A DNA stretch of 64,000 nucleotides from Chitinophaga sp. XS-30 (lineage in GTDB: Bacteria; Bacteroidota; Bacteroidia; Chitinophagales; Chitinophagaceae): positions 406,032 to 470,031 of the forward strand of contig NZ_CP043006.1 in the NCBI RefSeq assembly GCF_008086345.1. Reading direction: 5' to 3'. The notes below the pieces were generated by a model that did not search any database, had not been told where the DNA came from, and was given only the letters and a program-made list of their open reading frames with translations. Made by a program: the position numbers and the translations under genes. Positions 49,710-59,575 of the stretch are shown piece by piece. Each line of letters opens with the position of its first letter. The first letter of the stretch is position 1.

Positions 49710-50387
49710 TCAGCTTTCAATAGCCGCCAGTTCTATGATCCCTTTGCCATCCACTATCTTCTTATCGTAAGGGTTATGCACCACATAGATCATGGCGCGG
49801 GCCAGCTCGGTGAGCGTACAGAAACCTTTCGGGTACAAGGCTCTCCCGGCCGGGAACATCCAGTCGATATAACGATAGAACTTGTGGGCGTTGGACAGGC
49901 CCGGAACGGGTTTGATGAATCCCGGCCGGAAGGCGTACACGGTGCGGAAAGGCAATTTCATGAGGTCGTTCTCCGTTTTGCCTTTCACCCTGGCCCACAT
50001 GCTGCCGCCTTTTTCGCTACTGTCCGTACCGGCGCCGGAAATATAGCAGAACGTCATATCAGGGTTCAGGCTGCTTAAGATACCGGCTACATGCATGGTG
50101 AGCGTATAGGTCACTTTGAAATAATCGGCTTCGTTCATACCCACGGAAGATATGCCGAGGCAGAAAAAACAGGCATTGTAGTCGGACAGTTGTGATGTTA
50201 TGGGAGAGATGTCGTAGAAATCTGTATGGATGATCTCGGTTAACTTGGGGTGGGTAAGGCCCAGCGGTTTGCGGTTGATGATCAGTACGGCTTCTACCCG
50301 CGGGTCCTGCAGGCATTCGTGCAGTACACCTTCCCCGACCATTCCCGTAGTGCCTGTGATGATGGCCCGTATTGCTGGATTGTTCAT
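49710..50387 (-). CDS. Atypical SDR / NAD(P)-binding Rossmann protein
   Basis: 225 residues. A Rossmann start, AIITGTTGMVGEGVLHECLQ (residues 8-27), is followed by CFFCLGISSVGMNEADYFKV and YISGAGTDSSEKGG with the Ser-Gly-Ala-Gly signature. ARVKGKTENDLMKL carries the Lys often found instead of the classical YxxxK. Such YbjT/HTATIP2-like atypical SDRs serve as oxidoreductases or regulators. A 7-bp dyad lies upstream of the start. Single gene. Confidence 0.85.
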   Translation of the reverse strand: MNNPAIRAIITGTTGMVGEGVLHECLQDPRVEAVLIINRKPLGLTHPKLTEIIHTDFYDISPITSQLSDYNACFFCLGISSVGMNEADYFKVTYTLTMHVAGILSSLNPDMTFCYISGAGTDSSEKGGSMWARVKGKTENDLMKLPFRTVYAFRPGFIKPVPGLSNAHKFYRYIDWMFPAGRALYPKGFCTLTELARAMIYVVHNPYDKKIVDGKGIIELAAIES

Positions 50388-50401
50388 CTGGATATTTTCC
50401 G

Positions 50402-50421
50402 GGAAATTACTTTGAATTTCC
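50402..50421. promoter_or_regulatory. Small dyad upstream of the SDR gene
   Basis: GGAAATT-ACTTTG-AATTTCC is a perfect 7-bp inverted repeat, 15 bases upstream of the SDR start codon (minus strand). Possible operator; no regulator identified. Confidence 0.35.
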
Positions 50422-50443
50422 GATAAACGGGGAACTTTAGCGG

Positions 50444-50665
50444 TTACGATCTTCCATTCGCAAAGGACAATCCTCTCGCATCCAGCGCCTCCCGCAACTG
50501 CGCCAGCGCATTGGGCCCTATGCCATGCAGGCGCGCCAGCTCCGGCTCACTGACATTCGTCAGCTGCTCCAGCCTGGTATAACCCGCATGATGCAATGCC
50601 CGCACAGCCGGTTTCGCCAGGCGGGGCGGCAGACCTTCCACCATTTTCAAGGTGTCTTTTTTCAT
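50444..50665 (-). CDS. Small helix-hairpin-helix protein
   Basis: 73 residues: two HhH-like motifs, GLPPRLAKPAVRALHHAGYTRLEQLTNV and ELARLHGIGPNALAQLREAL, with the GIGPNA turn typical of non-sequence-specific DNA contact. It resembles the RNA-polymerase alpha C-terminal or DUF4332-like fold. Good start context (upstream sequence AAAGACACC is weak, but the protein is compact and domain-complete). It could be a DNA-binding or protein-contact module; unknown partner. Confidence 0.7.
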   Translation of the reverse strand: MKKDTLKMVEGLPPRLAKPAVRALHHAGYTRLEQLTNVSEPELARLHGIGPNALAQLREALDARGLSFANGRS

Positions 50666-50795
50666 ACCCCAAACTTAAGTCAGCATTTGCTTATTCAGGC
50701 GGCGTAAACGCGACAATCTCGGGGTGCTTTGCGCCATCGTAGCATTCATTCCGCCAAAAAACACGATCTTCAGGAGTGCCAAACTTCCATCCTCC

Positions 50796-51410
50796 ATGCG
50801 CTCCGGACAACTATCCTTATTCGCACCCGAAGATATCCCGCAGGCGTACACACCCTGCGAGTACTTCCTGCTCATTTCTCCCCCCTCTGCATTGATCGAA
50901 AAGATCAGGGCGATGAAAAAGAAGCTGCACAAGATCGTGCCGGTCGGCGAAGATAACCTGCATTCGATCGCGCATATTTCACTCCTGAAACTGCGCATGC
51001 GGGAAAACGATGAACTGGTGACCGGCAAGGTCCGCCGCGCACTGACGAACCTGCACGGCTTTACCATCAGTCTCAATGGCGCAGAGGTGTTTGCACATGG
51101 CCGGGCATCCAGATCGCTTGTACTGCGCATCAGCAACCCGGAACCCGTCAACATCCTCCATGCATGGATATCCAGCGAGTTCGGGAACCGCAAAGGGATC
51201 ACCCCGCATCTTACCATCGCTAAAAAAATTCCGGCAAAAAATTTCGCAAAGGTGCCGGTGCAGGATTTCAACCGGTACGACTCCTTCCTTTGCAATAGCG
51301 TGACCATCCTGAAGAAAACCGGAGAACAGGAACATTATACTCTGCTGGCGAAAATACCGCTTGCCGCTGCCGAAAGCAGTGTGCTGCAAGGCGGCAAAAA
51401 GATCCTGTAA
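50796..51410 (+). CDS. 2'-5' RNA ligase / 2H phosphoesterase family protein
   Basis: 204 residues with both catalytic HxS/T motifs of the 2H superfamily: H60-I-S62 in HSIAHISLLKL and H138-L-T140 in ITPHLTIAKK, about 78 residues apart as expected. Family members ligate or cleave 2'-5' phosphodiester bonds or cyclic nucleotide ends. The substrate here is unknown. The ATG at 50796 is chosen because the upstream open frame lacks domain content. It is convergent with the glycosidase gene, 13 bases between stops. Confidence 0.85.
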   Translation: MRSGQLSLFAPEDIPQAYTPCEYFLLISPPSALIEKIRAMKKKLHKIVPVGEDNLHSIAHISLLKLRMRENDELVTGKVRRALTNLHGFTISLNGAEVFAHGRASRSLVLRISNPEPVNILHAWISSEFGNRKGITPHLTIAKKIPAKNFAKVPVQDFNRYDSFLCNSVTILKKTGEQEHYTLLAKIPLAAAESSVLQGGKKIL

Positions 51411-51423
51411 CCGGTGCAAAAAC

Positions 51424-53181
51424 CTATTCCTTTTCCACAGCCAGGCATACCACTGACATAGGAGGAAGGTTCACTTTCACACCATTTTCAGCACCAGCCC
51501 CATAAGCCTTCAGCGTAGCATAACCCGCAGGGCCGCCAATTGTACCGGAAGGGCCGTTCCCGTTCACGTAAGCCGCTCTTGAGAAACCGGTCTTCCCTTC
51601 CCCGCCGGTGATGGTGTACCAGTAAAAACGCCCGCCGGGATTGAAGTTCCGGAAACGGACCTGCACATTTTTGGCCGTGGTGTTGCCATTGACCAGCGCC
51701 AGTGACACCTCTCCCGAACTGAATGTAGAGGCATATGCATTGATGTTTGCCTGGCTATCTGTCGCAAAGGCATGAATATACCGGTCACCCAGGAATTTTC
51801 TGAAGAAATAGAGGTAGTAAAATGCAGGCCTGGGCGACCATTTCGCTTCTCCGGAAACTGCCTCTCCCTGGCTGAACAAACCGTGGTCATCACCATTATC
51901 CCATGCGTTGGCCAGGTTCCAGCGGCTTGCCATCCCGAAGCGGTTTTTCATCAGTTCTCCCAAAACCATTACAGCATGCATGCCCGCCACCTGCGATACC
52001 ATTTGCCCTGAGCCGGTAGCAAAGATGTTCCATTCTGTTAATGCCAGCGGCTTCATGTCCGCGCCTGCTGCTGTTACGGATGCCTCCACATGATCGTACA
52101 TGGCTTTGGCGACTGCTTTGGCGGAGGCGAGCACCTCAGGCGGATTGGAGTTGGTATTAAAGGGCGTAAAATAGCTGTGTACAATAAAATAATCGGCGGC
52201 GTTCCCTGCCTGCTTCAATACACCGCTGTTCCATTCCTTATCGGTGGACGTGGCCCATGATGCCGGTTCATGTTCCAGCAACTGCGCCCCTATGTAGATG
52301 GTTTTAGATATTTCGGCCGCTGCTTTGCGCATGGAATCCGCAAACACTTTAAAATGCCTGCCATAGAGATCGCCGGTAACGAACTGGGGTTGCCCGTCTT
52401 TATTCTGCGTTACGTCAATCCTGTAACCGGCCTGCCAGGCGCCGTTGCTTTCGTTGCCTATTTCCCAGTAACGGGTGCGCCCATTGTCGTACCGCACCCA
52501 GTCGGCAGCCAGGTGTGCGGCAGCCGCCACGGGATCTTCTCCTGTGCCGTACCGGGCATAGCCATAGTTTACGGTCAGCATGCCTTCATTACCGGTCAGG
52601 TGCAACATTTTGTAGTAGTTGTCCAGCGACAGGGTCCAACCGGCGGTATTGCCGCCATACCAGTAACCGGACGGCACCTGGTTGCCGGAGGCGTCCCTCA
52701 GCATGGCAGGCGCATCGGCAGGCGGACGGTCCGGCAAAGCGTTCCAGAAGAAAACACTGCTGAGGTTCCCGCCGGGATAGCGGATGATGCCGGGGCGCAG
52801 CAAAGTGATATGGTTCAGCAGCACCGGTTCGGTCACCATCTGCGTCTGATATAAATTGCTGTTGTCCCCGAACAAACCGGGGGATATCTTTGAAACGATC
52901 GTTGACGCATCCACAATAACGGTATCCGTGGTAACGGACGGCACCGTTGCCTCCGTGAATGCCGGCGCTTCAAATCTCCGCTCCTCCCATCTGTCCATAA
53001 AAAAACCGATGGACGCTGCTACGGGAGGGTCTTCCGGTATCACCACCGTTGCGGTGGTATCATTGTCATTATTGTTGTCTGTCTTGCGGTTCGGATTGCC
53101 TTTCCTGCAGTTGGTTGCCATAGCTGTTGTCAGGCACAGTAACCCGATGCAGGAAAGGCGTTTCGCCAGTGCTCTCATCAT
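51424..53181 (-). CDS. GH-A clan glycoside hydrolase (GH51-like) lipoprotein
   Basis: 585 residues. A signal ends near C25 (MATNC, a weak lipobox), then a linker rich in Asn/Asp/Thr, then a TIM barrel. RPGIIRYPGGNLSS near 129-142 and RYWEIGNES with acid/base E244 are visible, and LALTEWNIFA carries the nucleophile E383. A beta domain follows (AYASTFSSGEVSLALVNGN, end PPMSVVCLAVEKE). This is the plan of GH51 arabinofuranosidases and related GH-A enzymes; exact family and substrate cannot be fixed by eye. Last gene of the PUL, five bases after the glycan-binding protein gene. Confidence 0.85.
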   Translation of the reverse strand: MMRALAKRLSCIGLLCLTTAMATNCRKGNPNRKTDNNNDNDTTATVVIPEDPPVAASIGFFMDRWEERRFEAPAFTEATVPSVTTDTVIVDASTIVSKISPGLFGDNSNLYQTQMVTEPVLLNHITLLRPGIIRYPGGNLSSVFFWNALPDRPPADAPAMLRDASGNQVPSGYWYGGNTAGWTLSLDNYYKMLHLTGNEGMLTVNYGYARYGTGEDPVAAAAHLAADWVRYDNGRTRYWEIGNESNGAWQAGYRIDVTQNKDGQPQFVTGDLYGRHFKVFADSMRKAAAEISKTIYIGAQLLEHEPASWATSTDKEWNSGVLKQAGNAADYFIVHSYFTPFNTNSNPPEVLASAKAVAKAMYDHVEASVTAAGADMKPLALTEWNIFATGSGQMVSQVAGMHAVMVLGELMKNRFGMASRWNLANAWDNGDDHGLFSQGEAVSGEAKWSPRPAFYYLYFFRKFLGDRYIHAFATDSQANINAYASTFSSGEVSLALVNGNTTAKNVQVRFRNFNPGGRFYWYTITGGEGKTGFSRAAYVNGNGPSGTIGGPAGYATLKAYGAGAENGVKVNLPPMSVVCLAVEKE

Positions 53182-53186
53182 TATTG

Positions 53187-54443
53187 CTATCTTATCTTAA
53201 TGATCCGGAAATTATCGAAGGCTGCATTAAACACGTCTACAGGGGCGGATTCCGTAATAAAACGATACCCGAAAGCAACCACACCGCCGGTTTTCAGCAG
53301 GTCGCCCATCACCGCCGCCGGGGCGCCCATTCCTTCCACACCGTTATCCGCTGTTCTGAATGCCGACAACGGGATAGTGACTGTTTGCCATTTGCCGTCT
53401 GTATCGAACGACAGGTCAACTGCCGTTGCCCATGGCATGAACCGGTACGCATAGTTGTCTCCGAAACGCAATACGTTTATTCCGGCCGTCCAGGGCTCTT
53501 TGGTATTGATCTCGAATTTCAACACATAGGAAGATGTCTGCTGCGTCATGATAGCATTTGTAAACATGGGCACTTCATTAAAGTTGCCGGAACGGTTGCC
53601 ATTCCACCAGGCACCGTCATCAGCGCCCACACCCCCGAAAATATTCTGCAGATACCCGCCCCTTGTGCCGGGAAAGAGCGCCGCGTCACTCGTTCTGTTG
53701 GCTCCCCACCATGCCCAGTTGAAAACGGGATTTTCACCAGGCTCCCCGTCGTTTGTGAGATTGCTGATAAGGTTCCCGCTCTGATGGTCGTTCAACGGGC
53801 CATCGGATGTTGTACTGCCATAGCTGGCAATGATCATGATCCTTCCCGTATCCGCTCCAAGGTCCGGCATGATCATGCCAACCCGTGTACCGGCCTCATT
53901 CTCCACAAGCGCCGTCACTTCCCGGCCTCCGGGGAAAACTATTTTTTCTATCAGCCACAAGCTGGAACCGAAAATGATCAGTGAGTCGCCGGGCAGGGCA
54001 TTTTCATTTGAAATGGCGAAAATGGAAGGAGGGGGGATATCCACTATAAAATCATATACAGCTTCGCCATGCCCGGTCACCACCCTGATATTGTTGGGAA
54101 CATCCGGCCGGGTAGCTTCCGTCGGCGCATTTGACGGTATGGTGATGATGAGGCTGGTGTTCGTATTGTAGGTGGGGTTAAAATAGGCTTCCATGTCGTT
54201 GAAGAGCACCTTTTTTATATCGCCCAGGTTTTCGCCGCTGATCAGCACAAGCGTACCGGGCAATGCTTTCACAAATGTGCTGTCCCGCAGCGTTGAATCC
54301 AGCAGGCTCACGGCCTTTATCACGGGGGGGCCGGACATGCCGTTATCTTTTCTGCAGGCGGCGGTCAGGAATAAACTACCGGTTAGCGCACACAGAAGCA
54401 ACAGCTTTATACCTTTTCCAGCAGTGAATTTATACTGTATCAT
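53187..54443 (-). CDS. Surface glycan-binding lipoprotein (IPT domains plus SGBP-type C-terminus)
   Basis: 418 residues. Lipoprotein signal with C30 (LFLTAAC), then two IPT/TIG-like beta domains (about 40-130 and 135-215; PGTLVLISGENLGDIKKVLF and PGDSLIIFGSSLWLIEKIVF are repeat starts). A C-terminal aromatic-rich domain (about 220-418, with WAWWGANRT and GAWWNGNRSG) resembles the SGBP-B xyloglucan-binding domain. Surface-exposed Trp clusters fit sugar stacking. It replaces SusE/F in this PUL. Cell-surface location inferred from PUL partners. Confidence 0.85.
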   Translation of the reverse strand: MIQYKFTAGKGIKLLLLCALTGSLFLTAACRKDNGMSGPPVIKAVSLLDSTLRDSTFVKALPGTLVLISGENLGDIKKVLFNDMEAYFNPTYNTNTSLIITIPSNAPTEATRPDVPNNIRVVTGHGEAVYDFIVDIPPPSIFAISNENALPGDSLIIFGSSLWLIEKIVFPGGREVTALVENEAGTRVGMIMPDLGADTGRIMIIASYGSTTSDGPLNDHQSGNLISNLTNDGEPGENPVFNWAWWGANRTSDAALFPGTRGGYLQNIFGGVGADDGAWWNGNRSGNFNEVPMFTNAIMTQQTSSYVLKFEINTKEPWTAGINVLRFGDNYAYRFMPWATAVDLSFDTDGKWQTVTIPLSAFRTADNGVEGMGAPAAVMGDLLKTGGVVAFGYRFITESAPVDVFNAAFDNFRIIKIR

Positions 54444-54494
54444 AACGTTGTTATTATTGTGTTGATTAATACCGGATGCATTCCGGTTGCATCG

Positions 54495-56144
54495 TTAAAA
54501 TTCATACGGCACAGGAGGTTTTCGCAGGTTCGGCGCTGCCGTCATCTCCACAGCCGGGTAAGGTAAACGGAAATTGCTTTCGGTAACCGGATAATAGGCC
54601 TCCGTATCAGAGGCGATCGCCCATGATGTGGCATTGGTTGCTGCGTTGGGAATGATCCGGTAAGAGCCCCTGTCCTGGTTATTCAGTATCGAAAGCGCTT
54701 TCTGCGGATTGTAGTAATGCAGGCGCACAATGTCGTACCATGCCTGGCCTTCCATCGCCAGTTCAAGTCGTCTTTCGGTAAAAATATCATCTGCCGTAAT
54801 GGACGTTTTGGCGGGCAGCCCTGCTCTTGCGCGCACGGCATTATAGTACATCAATGCTGATGCGTCATTGGTAACAGCGGCATTGCCGAGCACTGCTTCT
54901 GCATAAATGAGATACACTTCAGCAAGGCGCAGCATATAGGTATTTATTTCGGTATGCTGTTGCGTCACTTTCCCATCGTTATCTTCCGGGCGACCTACAA
55001 CATATTTTTTTACCCAGGCACGGGTATTATACCTTTCTGTTCCAACATAATTCCAGGGCACCTGCAATTCCTGTATTATTTTCTTCCCGGGGTTGTTGGG
55101 ATCATCTACGGCCTGATGGATATATGCGTAATGGTCTCCCGGGAACATGAAAGTGCCTTTCCTGCGTTTATCGGCGGAGGTATACAGCTTCAGTATATCC
55201 AGGGAAGCGCCGAGATCGCCTCCCCATCCGTCGCCAAAGCCTGTTATCTCCGATCCGTAGGCCAGGAATGCCTGTACGCTGTTCTGCGTTCCCCAGTCGC
55301 CATCATATTTCCATTGCAGGGCAAACAGGCTTTCCGAGTTGTTGTTGTTTTTCATCAGGAACAGGTCCTCATAATTGTTCATCAACACAGCGCCGCTGTT
55401 GTCTATAACATCTTTGGCATACCATGCGGCACTATCCAGATCGGCCTGCCTGCGCGTCCCGGAGCTTTCCACACCGGCGCGGGTCAGGAACATTTTCGCC
55501 AGCATGCCTTCAGCTGACCATTTCGTCAACCGCCCTTTCAGCGCGGGAGTGCCGGGTAGATGCTGCGCAGCAAAGCGGAGATCGCGGATAATAAATTCCC
55601 ATACGGATTCCACGGTGTTCCTGGTGATGGATGTATCTGTCAACAGTACATTATTGTTCACGATAACCGGCACCGGTCCCCAGTTCTGCACAAGGTAAGC
55701 GTATGCCAGCCCGCGCATGAACCGCCCTTCCGCAATACCTGCCTGTTTCACGTTTTCCGGCACTTCCGGCGAGGTGTACTTGCTGAGGTTATCTATGATC
55801 ATATTGGACTGGGCAACCACGTTAAAGAAGGAGGTCCATGAACTGTACACCTCTGCGGTAACGTCTGTTGTTTGCATGCGGATATTCTCCACCTGGTAGG
55901 AACCAGACATCAGATTGCCGCCCCTGGCATCGCCTATGCCATGTGATGCTTTGTCGTTATAAGCAAACCAGACGATATTGTACAATGGCGCAGTGCCTGC
56001 CAGCACCTGTTCGGTAGACCTATAAAAATTCGCGTCCACAATGGCATCTTCAGGCGGCCTGTTGAGAAAATCCTTGCTGCAGCCTGTCAGCGCCAGGAAA
56101 ACGGTGGCGGCGATCATATGATATTTACAGTGTATCTTTTTCAT
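54495..56144 (-). CDS. SusD/RagB-family nutrient-binding outer-membrane lipoprotein
   Basis: 549 residues. Lipobox LTGC (C22) with SKDFLNRPPEDAIVD, the usual SusD start. TPR-like helical segments, and the C-terminal RLAEVYLIYAEAVLGNAAVT and ERRLELAMEGQAWYDIVRLHYY hallmarks. It caps the SusC barrel and captures oligosaccharides. Starts 17 bases after the SusC gene. Confidence 0.95.
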   Translation of the reverse strand: MKKIHCKYHMIAATVFLALTGCSKDFLNRPPEDAIVDANFYRSTEQVLAGTAPLYNIVWFAYNDKASHGIGDARGGNLMSGSYQVENIRMQTTDVTAEVYSSWTSFFNVVAQSNMIIDNLSKYTSPEVPENVKQAGIAEGRFMRGLAYAYLVQNWGPVPVIVNNNVLLTDTSITRNTVESVWEFIIRDLRFAAQHLPGTPALKGRLTKWSAEGMLAKMFLTRAGVESSGTRRQADLDSAAWYAKDVIDNSGAVLMNNYEDLFLMKNNNNSESLFALQWKYDGDWGTQNSVQAFLAYGSEITGFGDGWGGDLGASLDILKLYTSADKRRKGTFMFPGDHYAYIHQAVDDPNNPGKKIIQELQVPWNYVGTERYNTRAWVKKYVVGRPEDNDGKVTQQHTEINTYMLRLAEVYLIYAEAVLGNAAVTNDASALMYYNAVRARAGLPAKTSITADDIFTERRLELAMEGQAWYDIVRLHYYNPQKALSILNNQDRGSYRIIPNAATNATSWAIASDTEAYYPVTESNFRLPYPAVEMTAAPNLRKPPVPYEF

Positions 56145-56161
56145 CAGCGTATTTTTATCTT

Positions 56162-59100
56162 TTAGAAATCAACCGCCACACCGGCGGAATAAAGCCTTGT
56201 CAGCGGATACCGGCCTGCATCCACACCAATGAACTGGCTGTTCAATTGCACTTCCTTCCCCAGGTAGGCGCCTACTTCGGGATCATATCCTTTATACTTT
56301 GTAAAAGTGGCCAGGTTCTGCACCCCTGCCGAGAGCCTGATGCTTTTTATCACATTTTGCTGCCTTATCCACGAGGCGGGGATATTATAGCCCAGCTGTA
56401 CATTTTTGATCCTCACATAGGAACCGTCTTCTACAAAGAGATCGGTGAACCGGATGCCATTGCCGTTAATATCCGAGGCTACGATCCGGGGCACTGTGGT
56501 GCCGGGGTTCAGCAAAACGGTCTTGCCGCTCGCATCAGTGGAAATACGGGCATAGTCAAATGTTTCGCTGAACAGGTTACGGCCCAGATTGAGGTTCCCG
56601 GGGTTTACGTTGGTGTACCGGAGATAGTTGTATATATCATTGCCGCTCGCCCCGGTTAACAGTATACTCAGATCGAATCCCCGGAATGAAAAAGTATTGG
56701 TGAGCCCGAATGTGAGCTTCGGCCAGGGATTGCCGATAAAGGTCTGATCCCTTGAGTCGATAATATTATCCCCGTTCAGATCTTTATATTTTATATCGCC
56801 TAACCATACGCCGCCATTTTCCTGTACGGGTAACCTGCTGCCGTCCGATTGGGTGGGAATGGCGCTTTTATTGATCTCCTCAACTGATGAGAATATCCCT
56901 TCCGCCAGGTACCCGTAAAACAGCCAGGGCGCCTGTCCAACTACGGAACGGGAGGTAAAGTTGTCCATATACCAGGCTGATCTCGACAGGAACGCCGCAT
57001 CGGAATAGAACCGGGTGATCTTTGTATTGAAAGAGGAGATATTGAAGTTGCTTCTCCAGGTAAACCCTTTTTTGTTATCGATATTCACGGTATTCAGCGT
57101 AATGCCGAAGCCCTTGTTCTGCAGGGCGCCGATATTCACGATGGGGGGATTGATACCGCCTTCTCCCTGGGTGCCCATATAAGCAGGCAGGGGATTTGGC
57201 ATCAGCAGGTTATCTGTTTTCTTCATATAGTAGTCTGCTTCCAGTTGTATCCTGTCGCGGAAAAGACTGATATTGAAACCGATATTTCTTGTTGTCGTGG
57301 ATTCCCATTTGAGCCCCGCATTTCCGTATTGTCCTGTACGGAAGCCGGCGCCCCAGGGTGTGGTCACGGAATTAAGCGCGGAATATTGCGCGCCGCCGCT
57401 GCCGTTGTTGCCGGTAGTGCCTAATTCGCCCCGTATTTTCAGATCGCTGATAAAGGATACCCCTTTCATGAACGGTTCTTCAGACAATCTCCATGCTACG
57501 GAAACGGAGGGAAAATATCCCCATTTGTTCTCCGGCCCGAAGTTGGATGAGCCGTCTGCCCTTCCGGCGAGCTGCAGGATATATTTATTGTCGTAGCTGT
57601 AGTTTATGCGGCCGAGGTAAGATTCCAGCGCACCAGAGCCTTTAGAGCTTCCTGTGGTTTGGCCCAGCGCATCGCCGAGGTTGAGGGAAGGAATGTCATT
57701 GCTGGCAAACCCGGTCCTTTGTGCGGAAAGGCCCTGATGATTCCATGCCTGCGCTTCATGGCTCAGCATTATGCCAAAGCTGTGCTTGCCAATGTCCTTG
57801 TTGTACTGCAACAGCTCGTTCAGGTTCCAGTAAAAATTGCGGTTGTTGTTCACGCTCAGAACGGCTTTTTCATTGGCATTGTAGCCAAGCCGGTATGTAG
57901 GCGTGAACTTGCTGCCATCCGCATACTCAAAATTCCCGTTGAAACTGGTGCGGAATACGAGTCCTTTAATGATATTGACTTCCGCGGTGACGCCGCCCAG
58001 CCCCCCGGTCCTTTTGTAATCGTTGCTGACGAGGTTGGCAATGGCTACAGGGTTCAGCGGCGCGAACTTGGCGTTGCCGCCGTACTCGTTTTCCGTTGCG
58101 CCACCCCAGGAGCCGTCAGGGTTCGTTACAGGGATATTGGGCGCCAGGTTGATGGCATTCCTGATCACATCCTCACTGGTAGCGGCCAGCTTTTCCTTTG
58201 TTTGATAAAAGTTCAGCGAGGCGCTCAGCTTCAGCCAGGTAAATGCCTGGTTGTCCAGGTTCAGGCGGAAGGAATAACGGTTGAAATCAGAGCCGATGGC
58301 CACCCCTTCCTGGGCGAAATATTCCCCTGACATATAATAAGTGGTATTGTTCACTCCTCCGCTTACGGTCACCTGGTGTTTTTGCAGCGGCGCGCTTTTG
58401 AACAGGGCGTTCTGCCAGTTGGTGCCGTTGCTCAAAAGGGAGGGGTCCTGAAACTCCGCCGTCGGTGTACGGTCCAGCAGGGCCGCCACTTCGTTGTTCA
58501 TCTGAGCGAACTGGGGCAGGGTCATAACCGGCAGGGCATCGGGTTTATCCTGGCTGGAATACAGGTAATTATAGGTTACCTTGAACGTTCCGGCTTTACC
58601 GCGTTTGGTGGTAATAAGCACCACGCCGTTGGTAGCCCGGGAACCATAGACTGCCGTAGCAGAGGGGCCTTGCAGTACCTCAATGGATTCAATGTCCGAA
58701 GGGTTGATGCCGGCCAGCGGGTTAACCGAACTGGTGTTTCCATAGGAGACGGTTGCAGGCTGCATTTGCACGCCATCGATCACATACAGCGGTTCATTCG
58801 TTCCGCTCAATGAATTAATGCCCCGGATATTCACGGATACTCCCCCGCCCGGCTGCCCGGAGTTCTGCGTCACATATACCCCGGCGGCCCGGCCCTGGAT
58901 GGCCTGGTCTATTGTTGTATTGATGGTCCTGCCAATGTCCGCCGAGCTGATGGAAACCTGGGCGCTGCTCTGGTCTGTCTTTTTCATTTTACCATAACCC
59001 ACCACCACCAGGTCGTTGAGCGTCCTGTAGTCGTCATCAAGACCAACATTGATCACTACGGAACTGCCCACTTTCAGCTCTTTGGGGGCAAAACCGAGGG

Positions 59101-59359
59101 AAGAAACCCTGATGACCTGGCCGGGTTCGGCGGTGATGGAAAATCTGCCCTGCTCATCGCTGGCCGTAGCGGTCGTTGTTCCTTTAATAATGATGGATGC
59201 ACCGGGAATAGGGCTGCCTGTTGCCTGTGCGGTAATGGTGCCGGTGACTTTCCGGCTGCTTCCCTGGCTTTGTGCAAGAACAGGCATAGCCAATGCCAAA
59301 GCAGAGATCATGGCCCATACCGCAAGGTATGCGCTCCTTGCAATACTGTTTTTTTTCAT
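56162..59359 (-). CDS. SusC/RagA-family TonB-dependent outer-membrane transporter
   Basis: 1065 residues. Signal peptide, carboxypeptidase-D regulatory-like domain (VTGTITAQATGSPIPGASIIIKG, about 37-120), plug domain (NDLVVVGYGKMKKTDQSSAQVSI, about 125-250) with the TonB-box region before it, and a 22-strand barrel. LYVIDGVQM and GSRATNGVVLITTKRG are the SusC signatures. No STN/anti-sigma domain, so control falls to the hybrid regulator upstream. First gene of the PUL operon. Confidence 0.95.
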   Translation of the reverse strand: MKKNSIARSAYLAVWAMISALALAMPVLAQSQGSSRKVTGTITAQATGSPIPGASIIIKGTTTATASDEQGRFSITAEPGQVIRVSSLGFAPKELKVGSSVVINVGLDDDYRTLNDLVVVGYGKMKKTDQSSAQVSISSADIGRTINTTIDQAIQGRAAGVYVTQNSGQPGGGVSVNIRGINSLSGTNEPLYVIDGVQMQPATVSYGNTSSVNPLAGINPSDIESIEVLQGPSATAVYGSRATNGVVLITTKRGKAGTFKVTYNYLYSSQDKPDALPVMTLPQFAQMNNEVAALLDRTPTAEFQDPSLLSNGTNWQNALFKSAPLQKHQVTVSGGVNNTTYYMSGEYFAQEGVAIGSDFNRYSFRLNLDNQAFTWLKLSASLNFYQTKEKLAATSEDVIRNAINLAPNIPVTNPDGSWGGATENEYGGNAKFAPLNPVAIANLVSNDYKRTGGLGGVTAEVNIIKGLVFRTSFNGNFEYADGSKFTPTYRLGYNANEKAVLSVNNNRNFYWNLNELLQYNKDIGKHSFGIMLSHEAQAWNHQGLSAQRTGFASNDIPSLNLGDALGQTTGSSKGSGALESYLGRINYSYDNKYILQLAGRADGSSNFGPENKWGYFPSVSVAWRLSEEPFMKGVSFISDLKIRGELGTTGNNGSGGAQYSALNSVTTPWGAGFRTGQYGNAGLKWESTTTRNIGFNISLFRDRIQLEADYYMKKTDNLLMPNPLPAYMGTQGEGGINPPIVNIGALQNKGFGITLNTVNIDNKKGFTWRSNFNISSFNTKITRFYSDAAFLSRSAWYMDNFTSRSVVGQAPWLFYGYLAEGIFSSVEEINKSAIPTQSDGSRLPVQENGGVWLGDIKYKDLNGDNIIDSRDQTFIGNPWPKLTFGLTNTFSFRGFDLSILLTGASGNDIYNYLRYTNVNPGNLNLGRNLFSETFDYARISTDASGKTVLLNPGTTVPRIVASDINGNGIRFTDLFVEDGSYVRIKNVQLGYNIPASWIRQQNVIKSIRLSAGVQNLATFTKYKGYDPEVGAYLGKEVQLNSQFIGVDAGRYPLTRLYSAGVAVDF

Positions 59360-59464
59360 ACGTAGAAGATTAAAATTTACCTGGAATTTTAGCTGTTATT
59401 GATCCTGGTTGAACTATCAGTTAATGGAAATGTGTGGGTAATCTGGCACATTCATAACGTTCGG

Positions 59465-59472
59465 ATAAAGTT
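59465..59472 (-). promoter_or_regulatory. Possible -7 element of the susC operon
   Basis: Minus strand TAACTTTA, one mismatch to TAnnTTTG, about 105 bases before the susC ATG. No good -33 element is present, as often at activator-dependent PUL promoters. Weak evidence. Confidence 0.3.
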
Positions 59473-59575
59473 AGCGGGAGCTGCTGACAAGGGAGTTACC
59501 AGGATGTTTATTATCCGGGACAATATGTTGCCGGAGGGGTATCAACTGTTAATTTGAGGGGTATGTACGGTTGCA

